Source: Antitrichia curtipendula (taxonomy: Eukaryota; Streptophyta; Bryopsida; Hypnales; Leucodontaceae). Taken from it: 64,000 nucleotides of DNA. The stretch covers positions 49,799,570 to 49,863,569 of the forward strand of contig OX579634.1 in NCBI GenBank assembly GCA_951230915.1, given 5' to 3'. Numbering within the stretch: the first letter of the stretch is position 1; every line of letters begins with the position of its first letter. Positions 36,914-48,988 of this stretch are shown piece by piece. Under the pieces are notes generated by a model, which saw only the letters and a list, made by a program, of their open reading frames with translations, ran no database searches and was not told the origin of the DNA. The translations under genes and the position numbers were made by a program.

Positions 36914-39900
36914 GATGGCATTACAGTTGCATCAGACTATGCAAATTGTGACCAATGATGTCATATTTTACACCAACAATGCAACCTTCTAGAGGTCTCA
37001 TTTCTTTTCTAATGTTGCAAGCTTCTATTTTTCTCCATTTAGAGAAGAAGTGATTATAACCTTTGTACAAATTCAAGAAACATCAAGTGACCAAGCTAGT
37101 TACAATTTCACCATTTGGATTTCAAACTAATTGAACTTTGAGAATGCAAAAACCTACCAAAAATTGAGAAGTGCTATGGCTTTTTTGAAGACCTTTGTAT
37201 ATTGAAAGGTGTTTTGGAGAAAGTTATAATTTGGATTTGCCTTTGGAGTTTTAAATGAGTGTACCTAAGTGAGGGCATACTAAAGTAATCAATCTCATTA
37301 TGCACACAACTTTGGATAATTTCATTGCAAGAAAATTTCTTCTTGTCATGTACATTTTACACCACATGTATTGTTTTGTTTGCAAAGCTTGTCCAAACTT
37401 ATATTGGGAATGGAGTCAATTACTTTAATGAATACGAGAATGAATAGTGAAGAGACTTAATTTTGTGAAGAGCAAAAAAATTACTACAATAGGATTTAAA
37501 GTCTACTCTACTTGTCAAGAGGGAAAAATAATACTTTTTTTCAAACCTTAACATTATAACATTTCAATCCGGGCAAAGAAATGGACTGAATTTTTTTCTC
37601 ACACATTAGCATATTAGTAGTCTAATACACCTTTGTATGGTTGGAATTCTATAAAAGAAAGTTTTGGTGTTTAATTTTATAATGGAACTTTTTCATTATT
37701 TCTCTTGGAAAACATTCCCAATCCTTTGAAGGTTAAAGAATATTTGATTATATTTGCAAAATGTTAGGATGAGCCTAGAAATGCAAGCCTCCAAGCTTTG
37801 AGTTTATTTAGGTGTAAATAAGACCCTACAACCATTGAAGGTGCCTATAACATACAATCCTATAACATAGGTATCCTATAATCATAGAAGGTATCATTAA
37901 TATAGGTGCTTAGGCTCATGGGATCAAGATTTTAGGTTTACATGTTAGCAACCATGGTTTTATTTGTACATTTTTTATACAAAAATAATTTGTTTCTAAT
38001 GTTTGGGTCCCTCATAGTAGTCTTTATACAAGTTTTATTTATAATAGATTCATATTATATGAGTGTCCAAATTTTATCCAGTAGCTTATATTCTCAAATT
38101 CTTTATCACATCAATTTGTTTTGCACTTTTTAATTCATTTTTTGCATTGAGCATTGTATTTCATTTGAAATCTCACTTATATTGCATATCATTTCACCTA
38201 TGTACCTTTTTTAAATTTAAACTTTATGCCTAAAAGACTAGGGATAATCTAGATTTCAAAAATTATAGAGATGTATTTTAAAATGTAATTTGGAATTTAA
38301 AAATATTTAATGATGAGTTTCAAGTAAAAATTATAAAATATGATTGATAGATCAAATCTCTTTCTATATGGCTAATTCAATTGCTACACTAACCAATATT
38401 TTTTAGTAAAATTTAAGACCAAGAAATAGATATATTTTTTTTAATTGAAGAAAGTCATTTTTTTTAAGAATTATATTTTGAATTGAAAAAACTGTTTTTT
38501 GAAGTGACACATACTAATATTTGAGTGTTACTACTACAATGCATTGGTTTTATTCTTTGTCATAGTGCACTACTATGCACTATTTTAAAAACTTTAAAAA
38601 TTCATATTGTCAAATACTTATTGAATTTTTTATGAAAGTAAATCTTTACAAACTGATCTATCTAAGGTATATAGTTAAATTAAAAAATCAATGAAAAAAT
38701 CTCTACATGGACTAGATGAGTACACTTACATAAAATCAATGCTTTGTTATGGTGCATCATGCATACTAAATTTAGAAATCTCATTGATAATGGTTGAAAA
38801 AATCTAATATTTTAATATATATAATTATCTTTATAAAAAAATCATATTAAATTATTTTAGATTTTTATCAGATTTTTATACTTAAATTTTATGTTCAAAA
38901 TTTTAGATTAGATTTTAAAATGCATATTTTTCAAAAAAAAATAAATGTGCATTTAAAAAAAATTATGAGGTAGAAAAATTCTTCAAATTTTTAATGAAGA
39001 TCATGAAGTAGTTGCTGAAATCATAGAGTAAATTTTCTAGTGCAAATTTTGGTGTAAAGATATGTCCCTTGGTGCAAAACTAGTGCAAATTAAGTGCTTG
39101 ATGTGCATAGTGGTGCATAGTGGTGCACGTTGAGAATTGGTACTTCATAGTGTGCATTATCCACCCCTTGATTTCTAAAATATTTGCAAACAAATGTTTT
39201 GAAGATCCACCATATAAATATAAGAGAAAATTTTACTAATAAAAGAATCTACAAATATTTGTATACAAAGATCATGTGTGCCTAAGACATGTTTGTGTTA
39301 ATTTTTTGTTCAGATTTTGGAGGTTTTGTCCTTACAGAGGAATTAAATTTTGAATTGGAAAGCACAATAGGGTCACTGCATGAAACACTTGTTGTTTATG
39401 GCTCAAAATGTCTTATTTTAGTGAGTACGATGACTCTTGGAATAATTTTTTTTAAATGAAATAAAATATGAAAAGTTTGTAAAGCATTCAAAATAGGATG
39501 TTTCTACAAATTCAACCCTAGAATTTTTTTATCTCTAAAGTTATGCACAAAAAAAGCACAATGAAAACTACCAAGAAAATGAACACTTTGATGTTTGATT
39601 TTTAGAAAATAGTATTAAAATTCAATAAAATCCAATAAAATATAAGCAATTTTTTCTAACTTGAAGGTTCTCTTTTTCAACCATTTTCATCTTTGGGAAA
39701 AAAAATTGTGTTCTCTACACTTGCACAAAAGTTGAGCACTTTGAGCACATGTGGAAGGTGGACAATTTATTAATTTCAGAAAATATCTTTGCAAGCTTAT
39801 GTAATTTTTGGAGAAGTCTTTTTATCCCAATTTCGAGCTTCAAATTTGCATTTATGGGTCAAAATATTTGGTACAGAAAAATTAAAAATCCTCCAAATGA

Positions 39901-40701
39901 CCAAGATAGACATCTGATTGGGGGCTATTTTAAAATAATAGAATTATTTTTAAAAATGCAAAAAATTAGTCAACATCATCAATTACCACATGTACCTGGA
40001 TTTCAAATTTCATGTAAAATTGACATATTTGCAAAAGTTATGAGCAAAAAAACACATATCTGAGGCCAAAGAGACAAAAAATAGGACAAGTGTTTCTTGC
40101 AGTTACTTGATATTATATGATACTTCATTACATGTAATAAGTCTTTCAAGTCTAATAGATCAATTTTTTATGGGAGTTTGTGACAAATATATATTTTTTA
40201 AAGTCTTCTGGTGAAAAAAGTATATAAATTTTTAAATTTGAATTGCCTAATACAGAGTAAGCTATTGTCCTTCATTTTGGCCTTTTATTTTTCTTATTGG
40301 AGATTGTATTTGAATTTTGAAGTCAAATTCATATTTTTCAAAATGACAATTAAATATGATTCCTCTCATTGTAGTTGTTTAGTGGCAGAAGTGCTTTCTC
40401 TCTTTATTGAGGATTTGGTCCCACCTATACAAATTTAATTTGAGCCTCCAAGATTGCATGCATCCTACTCACATTGAATTATTTCCTCTCTAAATTGAGG
40501 TTTTGATTCCATCATTACACTTCTAAACCTCCTAATGCGGTAAACCCTTTTTTTTAGCACCTTTTGATGTGCAAATAATTTATTGGCTTCTCTTTTTGAA
40601 TAAGAGTTGCAGGACTTCACAATTATAGGGAAAAACAAAGTAAGGTCATTCAACTTTTGATTAGATGATTTTGGCAATTTTGGAGGTACATGGCTTGGAA
40701 C
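36914..40701. other. AT-rich intergenic spacer
   Basis: No gene or bounded element recognised across this 3.8 kb. Short local repeats of GTGCATAGTG occur near 39100-39130. Confidence 0.4.
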
Positions 40702-41312
40702 ATAACCCGTAAAGGAACGGGGGTGTTTGAGTATAGTCCTTGTATCTTGACTAGCTCTTGTAACAAGCATAATTCTTCATTCATGTGGAATAATTTTGAT
40801 GATTGCCACAATTGAAATGAAACAATACTTATTTAGCTTTTCTATTAAAAAAAAGATCAACAAAATTGTACAATTTTTTAGAAAAGGCCATTGATGACAA
40901 GATTCATTGAAGATATTTGGTTAAGCTATACTTTGTATATACACTAAAATCAAAATGTTGAAATTGGAATGTTCAAAAGTGCTCCAAAAATTCTGATTTT
41001 TCTCCCACATGTGCATATCATTATAATATTGATGTGTAATATTTTTTCAAATCATTTTGAGGTGTAGAAATAAAGATACAAGAATGTGAATTAACGGCCC
41101 ACATTGTCTTTCCATTCTCAAAAAATTCACCAAAAATTGCACGCTTAATCATTTCTTAATCAGATTGTACCAATGGACTCAACAAAAAAAGTCATCTAGG
41201 ATCTCTTTGTTGCTTATGGATTGTTAGTAAGGTTTACAATTTTACATATCAAATTTCTTACAAATGTAGTTGTAGAAGCCATGTAGTAGCCTTATGGTCC
41301 TTTAGGGGTTAA
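40702..41312. mobile_element. TTAA-flanked element, copy B
   Basis: The right end is intact (GGTCCTTTAGGGGTTAA). The left end is decayed (TAACCCGTAAAGGA, with A in place of the first T). The interior closely follows copy A and length is 611 bp. With A it forms a subgroup distinct in sequence from C, D, E and F. Confidence 0.75.
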
Positions 41313-41683
41313 AGTCTTAAATCAAACATGTCTTAGTTTTGAGAGCTCTGTACAAATGACAGTCATAATTTAAGTAGCCTAGAATTGTATCAATTTGATG
41401 AAATTATAAAATTATAAAAAAAATTCATAAATATTTTTATGTTAATTACATCTTTTTTCAAAATTTTGATTGCAAAAATGGATTTCAAATGGGGATTCTA
41501 AAGTATGAGGTCTACAAATGATTCCTTTAAGCCTATCTACCTCATCAATGATAATAACAGATATTTCAAGGAAAATGACACTCATTCTTATATAGGGAAC
41601 GCATTTAGAGCCTTAATTATTCGTGGACCTCAAGACCTCTTATAGTCCTACCTTATCCAAAGGTTATACAACACATAGTAGTA

Positions 41684-41715
41684 CTCCCTCCATCCCAAAA
41701 TGATCTTCTTGTTGG
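41684..41715. mobile_element. Isolated mariner/Stowaway-type terminus
   Basis: CTCCCTCCATCCCAAAATG directly follows TA. This is very close to the terminal repeat of plant Tc1/mariner (Stowaway-like) elements. A shorter echo, CCCAAAATGATCTTC, follows at about 41731. No complementary end was found nearby, so this is either a fragment or half of an element split by the adjoining LINE. Confidence 0.5.
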
Positions 41716-42104
41716 GCCCAAAAATTTGTCCCAAAATGATCTTCCTCCTCCATGTTGGAGTGAATGCCCGCGAAATTAAATTCTTTTTTTTCTTTCTTTT
41801 TTGACACAAATAAAGGGAAACCCTTTATTACAAGAATGAAATACAAACTCCCAGCCGCAAGTGGTCTAGGGTGAAAAGAAAACAACAAAACAATCAAAAC
41901 AATAGAGGCCAAACAAACAAGGGTAACAACAAGGAGCGGCCTGAGCCACACCTTGCTGCCACGGGGAGCCTAGGGAGACTTGTACACGAAACCGGCCTTG
42001 GGGCCAGCCATTTCCCATCGGGGAGAACCTCCAATCATTGTCGCAATGACCCTGTTCCGACACCACCGTTGCTCAAAACGCCTCTAAACTACCATCATAG
42101 TGGT

Positions 42105-42430
42105 GGTATTCTTCTTAATAGCGGTCGTGCTCTTATCCCACTTTAGCCTCCCATAGTCGACAAGCCCCAACCATATTTGTTGGAGTTACTTCACAAGATG
42201 CCAAAGGATGTCATTGAAAGCAGAATCTTTGCGTTCCATCCAAATTGTCTACAAGATAACTGATTGCGACACAGCCCAAATGCCACTAATACAATTGAAC
42301 TTCCGAGGTATACGATCTGAAAAAATGCCCTCTTTCCACGTGAGAGGTTGCCACGGTCCTTGTGCCTTCCGCGAGGTGATAATGGTGTTAATAATGTGGA
42401 TTCCCTATTACCAAGCACGGTGTCGCATCA
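42105..42430 (-). pseudogene. LINE ORF2 C-terminal tail
   Basis: The minus strand reads ISGIWAVSQSVIL, a stop, then TIWMERKDSAFNDILWHLV. This is the usual C-terminal signature of plant L1-like ORF2 (IW-IW-xRN-xFN type), here with stops. About 300 bp of 3' untranslated sequence follows to the A-rich end at about 41785. Confidence 0.65.
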
Positions 42431-43725
42431 TGTATACATATACTATGTAAAAACAACTAAATGTTGTCAAACTAGAGGATTTTTTGGAGAATCTAAAGAT
42501 AAACATGGAGAAGATTATATCTTTTTTACCTCTATTAAACAACCATTAAGCATTAGTTCTTTTATTTCTTTAGTTGAAAACATTTTAAACTTTGTTTGTA
42601 GATTTTAAAGTTGTTAAATGGAAAGATAAAGTTTGTTCTATCTTATGCTTGGATTTTAAAAGGGATTTGAAGGCCATGTAGTCGCTACGTAGGAGATAAG
42701 GATAGAGTTATGGGGGAAAAAGTGGTGGTCAATGGACAAATTGTGGTTCATGTGGCATTTTGTGGCATGTGGCAATTTTCTTAGGTGGAGGGGATGGGGG
42801 GTGAAGTGGAAGAATAAGGTGGAGGGCCTTTTTCTTCCTCCTCTTAGTTTGCTTAAGGAGAACCGAAATTTTGGAGAGACATAATGTTTTGTGCAGAAGA
42901 ATTTTTGTAATGAAATTTTGTGAGCTTGTTTATCTTGTTTTGAGGCTTCCAAAAACCTATCACTCGCTCAATTTGGAGTTTTTATGTGGAAGTTATGCTT
43001 GATGGAGTGAGAGACGGATAATTGGCATGGAGTGAGAGGACATAATTTTTGAGGGCTCATAATTTTTGGGTGAGGAGTTTTTTGTCTTTGAGATTTAATA
43101 AGAGTATGTTTTTAAATGTTAACTTTCTAAAAAACCATCATTCTCTTAGTTTGGAGTTAGGATGCAAAAGTTATAGGCTTAAAAGCAAAGTAGTGAGAGG
43201 CTGCCTTTGATTTGAAGAAAGAGAACTTCAGCCAGCTGTAAAAGTCGGAAAATATTTTATTTTGTGTTGAAATTTAAGAAGTGGGTAGATTAGCATGTAA
43301 GCTTTCTATAGAGATATCATTCAATCAGTTTGGAGTTTATATGTGAGAGTTATGGTCTTGGGAGAAGAGTAGTGGTGAGTTGCCTTGGAGTTGAAGAGAG
43401 CAAACTTTGACCCCATATAGAAGTCCGATAGTATGATAGTTTAAGTTGAAATTTTGGATGGTTTGCAGATATTGTTGTTAGCTTTTTAGAGAGATATTTC
43501 ATTCTCAATATGAAATTTTGAAGTGGTTGTGGCACTCATATTAGTGGCGGAACCTTCGTAGAAGGGAACTTATGCGGTTTATGAGCAACTCCAACTACTT
43601 TGTAAAAACATGTGATGTTATATGGGGACTTTATGGTGGATTACAAAGATTTTGTGAGCATGCACACATATATTTTCTAAATCACGAGCCCCTTTATTTC
43701 CCGGCCAAGTCTACTTGCAGTCAGA
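42431..43725. other. Foreign insertion in the LINE with degenerate tandem repeats
   Basis: LINE similarity stops near 43725 and resumes near 42430, leaving about 1.3 kb of unrelated, less GC-rich DNA. Between 42950 and 43540 three or four diverged units of about 165-190 bp recur, each with a phrase like TTTGGAGTTTATATGTGAGAG then GTTATGG. A solo LTR with internal repeats is one possibility, but I could not fix terminal bases or a target duplication. No coding capacity. Confidence 0.45.
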
Positions 43726-45058
43726 AGCCCGGCGCTTTCCCAAGGCAAGGCCTCTCTACTCGACAATGGTGCGTAATGGGACATTTCCAGAATCTGTGCA
43801 GTAAAGACTCGTGGAAGTGCCAAGGGCAGACATGGCAGTTTGTAGGGATGGAGAGGTGAATGCACCTATGCCACTCATTAACTGCCACTTCACGATGCCA
43901 AATTAACCACATAAGCCCAGCTTCTTTAGGGGTCCTGTGTTTCGTCCATATCGTCCGCCATCTAAGTTGATGGGTTAAAGGGAGCATGCCCTGCCATTTG
44001 CGAGTGATCACGTTTGAAATGTTATGTTTTTCCTCCAATAAGTCACGTCCGATCTTCGCTGTATAGTAGAGGAATGGTATCTGGATATGTATTGAAGGCC
44101 ATGAGAATTTATGCGGATCCCATGCCAGCCTGTCAATGCATCCGTAATACAAATGGATACTAGTTTTAGCTGCACCTCGAACAATGCTTGCTACTCTAGT
44201 TCAATGGAAGGTTTCTTGGCAACTGTAGGGGTTAGGTCTTTCTGGACCACCAATATCATCCATGTGATGGGGGATCACGATTCCAAAGGTTGGGAGGACT
44301 ATCCATACCTTGGTGTCAACCGGAAAGGTCCAGCACTTGCTCGGGCCCCCGATCTTGATGGACAAATTTGGATGGAAGCGCAGCAATAGAATGAGGAGTT
44401 CGGCTTGTTCGTCATCAAAACAGCCCAACCACTCATCCCTCTTTGGCGGAGGATAGTTAGCAATAAGCAGGTTGCTCCAAGAATTTTGAAGCCCGTGGGT
44501 GGATGCGTTCTATGCACCCCTTTCTCTAGGGTGGAGATGGAATTGTTCAGTGGCTTCTCTGCTTGTAAGAAATCTCGTGCCTGTCCAAGCGTTGCCAATT
44601 GTGTGCAAGCCCACCTTGTGTAGTTGGGCCGCACGGAGTCGAGCAAATCTTGGGCCAATTTGGAGAGAGAATGGAGACCACCAAAATGACTCACTCAGAA
44701 GTTCCTCGGGAAGCTCAAATTATACTGGTACCAAATTCCCAAACATTTTCCGCCACGCGGTGCTCGCCCAACTCCAAGTTTGGAAGCCTTATTTTACTTG
44801 AAATCTGTCAAGAGTAAAATATTCAAGGCTAGGCGTCCAATTTCCACCACTATAAGGTTGGAAGTTGGCGAGCCTAAATCTCAATAAGACGTGGAGGTTC
44901 AAAGAATTGGGTTCACAGGCTTTTAAGATCCATTTAACCATGAGCGTTGCTAGGGCATTGACAGGGTTAACTAATCCTAATCCTCCCTTATTTTTACTCT
45001 GACAACACTGTAGCCATGAGACCTTTGCTCTCGAGCGGTGGAAGGAGCTAGACCACAT
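43721..45058 (-). pseudogene. LINE ORF2, thumb and zf-RVT region
   Basis: The minus strand carries SWLQCCQSKNKGGLGLVN (45058 down), matching the conserved region after the LINE reverse transcriptase. Further on (44152-43721) comes a zf-RVT-like segment with CHVCPWHFHESLLHRFWKCP, the Cys/His cluster of plant LINE ORF2. The segments lie in different frames with stops between them. The region is cut at about 43725 by the insertion. Confidence 0.75.
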
Positions 45059-45199
45059 ATAATTTTATGTAGCATTCTTACACTTGATGATTCCCATCAC
45101 CATCCCCGCCCAGATGGTGATAAAGAAAAACAGGGAGGAGAGCAATATATAATGGTTGACTACAATTGAACGGCTTGCTGTATTAATCTTAGCTGTACA

Positions 45200-46243
45200 C
45201 TAGTGCTCTAGTTTCAGGTAGATTCTATTGAATAGGAATTGGTCAATATCCGTTGTGCTCAGTGTTAAGCCGAAGATGGATTCCAATAACTTACTAATGT
45301 CTTCTGGTTCGATCCATGGGATTCTTAGCTGATCTGTCCATCTTGGGTGTCCCTGACTATCTTGAGACCACCAGAAACCACACGATTTATCCCAATTCAT
45401 GACTAGGCCGGAGCCTAAACAAAAACAATCAATTGTGTAAATCGCTCCTCTGACCACTGCTTTTTTTCCTAGCAAAGTCATGGAAGTGTCATCTGCATAT
45501 TGTGCCATGACTTGTTGTTTGTCCTCTATGGGTAATTTAATGCCTTTGATTACCCTTTCTTGCGTACCAAGTTTGACCATTGAGTTTAGCACTTCTGTAA
45601 TGATAAGGAATAAGTAGGGAGCCAACGGGCACCCTTGGTGGACTCCCCTTTGTAAGTGGAACCAAGGTGAGTACGCTCCATTAATCTTAATTGAGGCTTG
45701 AGCGTTTTGAAATAAAAGTTTGACCACAGAGATGAACTGTTCAGGGAAACCCATAGTGGTCATTGCTTGAAAGAGGAAATCTAGGTCAACCATGTCATAG
45801 GCTTTACTGAAGTCAAGTTTCAAGAATATAACTGGTTGACCTGAGTGGATGGCCCAATCTAAAGTTTCGTGGATGAGTAAGATGTTATCCAAAATAAACC
45901 TCATGGGCAAGAATGCAGACTGATTAAAGGAAATAATCTCCATCAAAACTGGCTGGAGATGGAGTTGCAAGGCCATTGCGAAGATCTTGTAGGCAACATT
46001 TAACAATGTGATCAGACGCCAATTGGACAACTTCTCCTTCTCACCTCCTTTATGTACGAGGGAGATGAGTCCTTTGGTGATTCCTAGTGGCATGGATTCT
46101 GACCGTACTGCTTCCGTAATCATGGCAAAATAATCTTCCTTGATCACGTCCCAGTAAAGTTTGAAGAAACCCGTAATAATACCATCAGTGCTAGGGGCCT
46201 TATTCGCGTCCATTCCTTTGAGAGCCTTTTCAAGTTCTTGCAC
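45200..46243 (-). pseudogene. LINE reverse transcriptase domain
   Basis: A 347-aa open frame holds a near-complete non-LTR reverse transcriptase core: ALKGMDANKAPSTDG at the start, LKLDFSKAYD (Asp144), RGVHQGCPLAPYLF (residues 199-212) and YADD (residues 249-252) with the catalytic Asp pair. These residues would let the enzyme extend from a nicked target site in intact relatives. It lacks the endonuclease upstream, and its C-terminal continuation is frameshifted, so it is not a complete ORF2. The uninterrupted core suggests decay is moderate. Confidence 0.9.
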
Positions 46244-46724
46244 ATGTCTGTGCCCTTTCAGAGAGTGTGGACCATGAGGTGGACCATCTTTCTTGATCGC
46301 TTGAGGCCATCTCTCCTTGTATGGTAGCCCCTTTCTGCTGGCCTACTGGATGTTCGAGAGGGTGGCTCATACCTACACAAATGATGCCTTCTTGACTGCT
46401 ACCTAGAAGTGACCCCAAAAGGCCAGAGGTAGTTCCATTGAGGTCAAGCAAGTGGCGTGTCTAGGATTGGATTAGTATTCCATGAGCCACTATTGTCCCT
46501 ACGTCGTTTTCGTTTGAGATATGTCCAATGTCTGCATCAACCACTAGATGGGCATGGACCTGATTAACAAAGGCGAGGCTAATCGATGTCTGAGTAAACT
46601 GTTGGTCCGGACCTTGATTTCCACGTGGTGACTCATATAGGTCCCTTAGGAGAAAGAGACTGTTGTCGGTACTAGATTCCTAGCCTGTGAAGCCATTGCT
46701 TGAGTGTTTGGTGCCTATAGGGTC

Positions 46725-48425
46725 CTAGTCCATTATTCCATCCATACTGCCATTTTTCTGGCCAACTGCTAGATCAATATGCTCTGGTGGCAGTGTCTCA
46801 CTTTTATGCCCTTGTGGATGCATAGTCTGTGACCTTAGTTCTCCTAGTGGGTGGGGATCTAGCATTAGGGATCTGGCAATGCTGCTTTCCTCTCGGTTGT
46901 TGTCCATACTAGGAGAATGCGGCCTTTGTGCTTCAGCTTGTTCCTTCAGCTGTGACAAGGATTGATGGGGTCCTAAAGACAAATATGCCAACACTTCTCC
47001 ATGTACACTATCGATAATCAGTTGTGCCTTGGCCCGGCCCCTCGGATCTCGCCTTGACACTTGACAGATATTGAGGTCCACATTCTTTTGGCCCACGGTA
47101 GACCTTCTCCCAACCATTCCACTCGTACTCTAGGGTTTGTCTAGATTCACCTTTGACAGATACGCCTTCAGCTATTGCCTTTGAGTTTGACAATCAGGCT
47201 CTGGATTTCGTCAAAAAGCTGGACTGTTGTGCTGCTTGAATCGCTCCTGTCCACGGTGCCCCGGTTGGGATTGGACTTGGATTGCCTGTCTGCGGAGCCC
47301 TGGTTGGAATTGGACTTAGGTCGCCTGCAGTAGTTGAAGGCCTCGGAGTGCCGACCCTTGACTTGCCAGGTTCCGTATTTTGGCCAGACTGGGTGACCGC
47401 TGTGGTGCGGTGACTAGGTTGCTCTCTTCCTGGCTGCGTGGATGCTCGAGCATTTGCACTTGGCGTCTTGTCCCTCTTGTCTTGATCCGCGATAGAATAG
47501 GCTTTAGCCGCGCTAGATTGCTTCAAGTCTTTACCTGTGTCCTTCGACCTCCCTGGTACCCAAGGCATTCTCTGACCAAATGGTCTATTGCAAGGCAGTA
47601 ACGACATCTTATTGGGAGGTTGCAATAATCTAGAACAATGTCTTCTTGCTGTCCGGTTTGATCATTCACCACCCCAATCTTTGTTTTCCAACCCCGACCG
47701 GAATTCAATCCAATGTAAAACCTCTGGTCTGTAGAGAACGAATTCCATCTATCAACATCGAGAATATCCCTTAGGCTTATTGCAATGTAGCATACCACAT
47801 TCAAAAATTCAGCAAGGACGTCCTTCAGTATGACCTATGTTGGCACACGGAGACCCTTAAGCTTGGTCGCATCGAATCCAAGGGTCCAAGTCTGAAGAAT
47901 GCAGGTACCCCATTTGGAGTGGTGCGGTGTCAACATTAGTAGATTTTGTGTGACCGCTGGCTGCTTTGTTAGGACTTGAAAAAAAACCCGCCCAAGATTT
48001 CTGCCTAAGTCCACCCAGTCTCCGACCATTGTATGGAGGCTACAAATCCACAGTGCTAGGGCTTCGTTAGACATCCGGCCACCAAAAAAGTATGCAATTA
48101 TGGAGTGTTTCTGGAAATGCTCAGAGTCTCGACAAATGAGATCCTGGTTCACTTGGGCAACTTTGACCGTATTGTCCAGCAGAAACCCCAAACAACTGCG
48201 AGAAAATCCGAATGGTAGTTCTTCCCCTGGCCGTGCAATAGTAGGATGGAATAAGTCATTCTTACCCATGTTTATGACAGCGGCGACCAGCTCCAACTCC
48301 ACCTGAGCTTCATCTTGCATTATTGCCGCCTTGCCTCTTGCTACTTCAGCTTCTGTCGAGGCCATCGGTGTGTGCGCCAGTCTGACAAAGTCCACGTACA
48401 ACACCATTGTGTTTAGTGAACTCAA
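46725..48425 (-). pseudogene. LINE ORF1 with CCHC zinc knuckle
   Basis: The first segment starts at ATG 48425 and reads 196 codons to a TAG at 47835. The same frame continues (47804-47523) to a zinc knuckle CRYCLAIDHLVREC, of CX2CX4HX4C form, preceded by LPI. This is the layout of plant LINE ORF1 proteins with an RNA-binding N-terminal fold and a nucleic-acid-binding knuckle. A frameshift then moves the reading to another frame with a Pro/Thr/Ser-rich linker (47625-47194) and further broken segments to 46725. Product would be an RNA-binding nucleocapsid-like protein if intact. Confidence 0.75.
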
Positions 48426-48609
48426 GCGTGCTAATCCTAACCCTAAGAAAGTCCTGTTCCCACCCGCTACCGTCTCGATTCTACTTTAAAAAGTGAGTGA
48501 AGACTGATTATGAGAGTCTGTATTCCCACCCAGCAACGGATTGGGATCTAGATGTTAACACAAGTTCAGTGGATAGCAAATCTGCAACCCATCGGCATTC
48601 GGCAAGCCT

Positions 48610-48700
48610 CACTATAAGAAACCCATGTTTTAGGTGCCATTTTGAAATTTTTTCAGACGGAGTTTAGGTGATGTCAAAAAAAAAAAATTGTATTTTTTTG
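48610..48700. mobile_element. Solo CACTA terminus
   Basis: CACTATAAGAAACCC at 48610 is identical to the first 15 bases of the 15364-16595 element, followed by ATGTTTTAGGTGCC in place of CGTTTTTGGGGTG. No matching CTTATAGTG end lies downstream. The next 300 bp holds three copies of ATAACATCTGCATGGGAT or a variant and a 16-bp inverted pair TTTTAATAGAAGGTGG / CCACCTTCTATTAAAA. Confidence 0.5.
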
Positions 48701-48970
48701 TCAATAATCATGTCCAATATAACATCTGGATGGGATTACTTTTCATATGCACTAAATATAACATCTGCATGGGATTTTAATAGAAGGTGGAGTACCTTTC
48801 ATATGCACTAAATTTTATGGCATTTGGAAATATAACATCTGCATGGGATACTTGCCTAAGTCAAGAATGACCACTAATGCCCACCTTCTATTAAAATTTC
48901 AGCCAAAAATATGAAAATCTCCAGTCACAAGTACCTGCCCAAATTTTTTATACTGCCAAAATCCGCATGC

Positions 48971-48988
48971 TAGTCCTTTAGGGGTTAA
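48971..48988. mobile_element. Isolated right end of a TTAA-family element, copy G
   Basis: TAGTCCTTTAGGGGTTAA matches the family right terminus. No left terminus is found upstream before the solo CACTA end, so this is an end fragment. Confidence 0.55.

Larger units (their letters stand above)
41775..48480 (-). mobile_element. L1-like LINE retrotransposon, decayed and interrupted
   Basis: It reads on the minus strand from an ORF1 with CCHC knuckle (48425 down) through reverse transcriptase (46243-45200), a zf-RVT-like region (45058-43721) and a C-terminal tail (42430-42105). The 3' end is A-rich (TTTTTTTTCTTTCTTTTTT on the plus strand near 41785-41803, the complement of a poly-A tail). An endonuclease domain, normally between ORF1 and reverse transcriptase, is missing. 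Multiple stops and frameshifts break both ORFs. Foreign DNA of about 1.3 kb interrupts it between about 42430 and 43725. The 5' boundary is approximate and no target duplication was found. Confidence 0.85.

Noticed and set aside
41664..42450. Overlapping ORFs of 66-95 codons on both strands
   Set aside because: They fall in the 3' end and untranslated region of the LINE; the only supported coding signal is the ORF2 tail.
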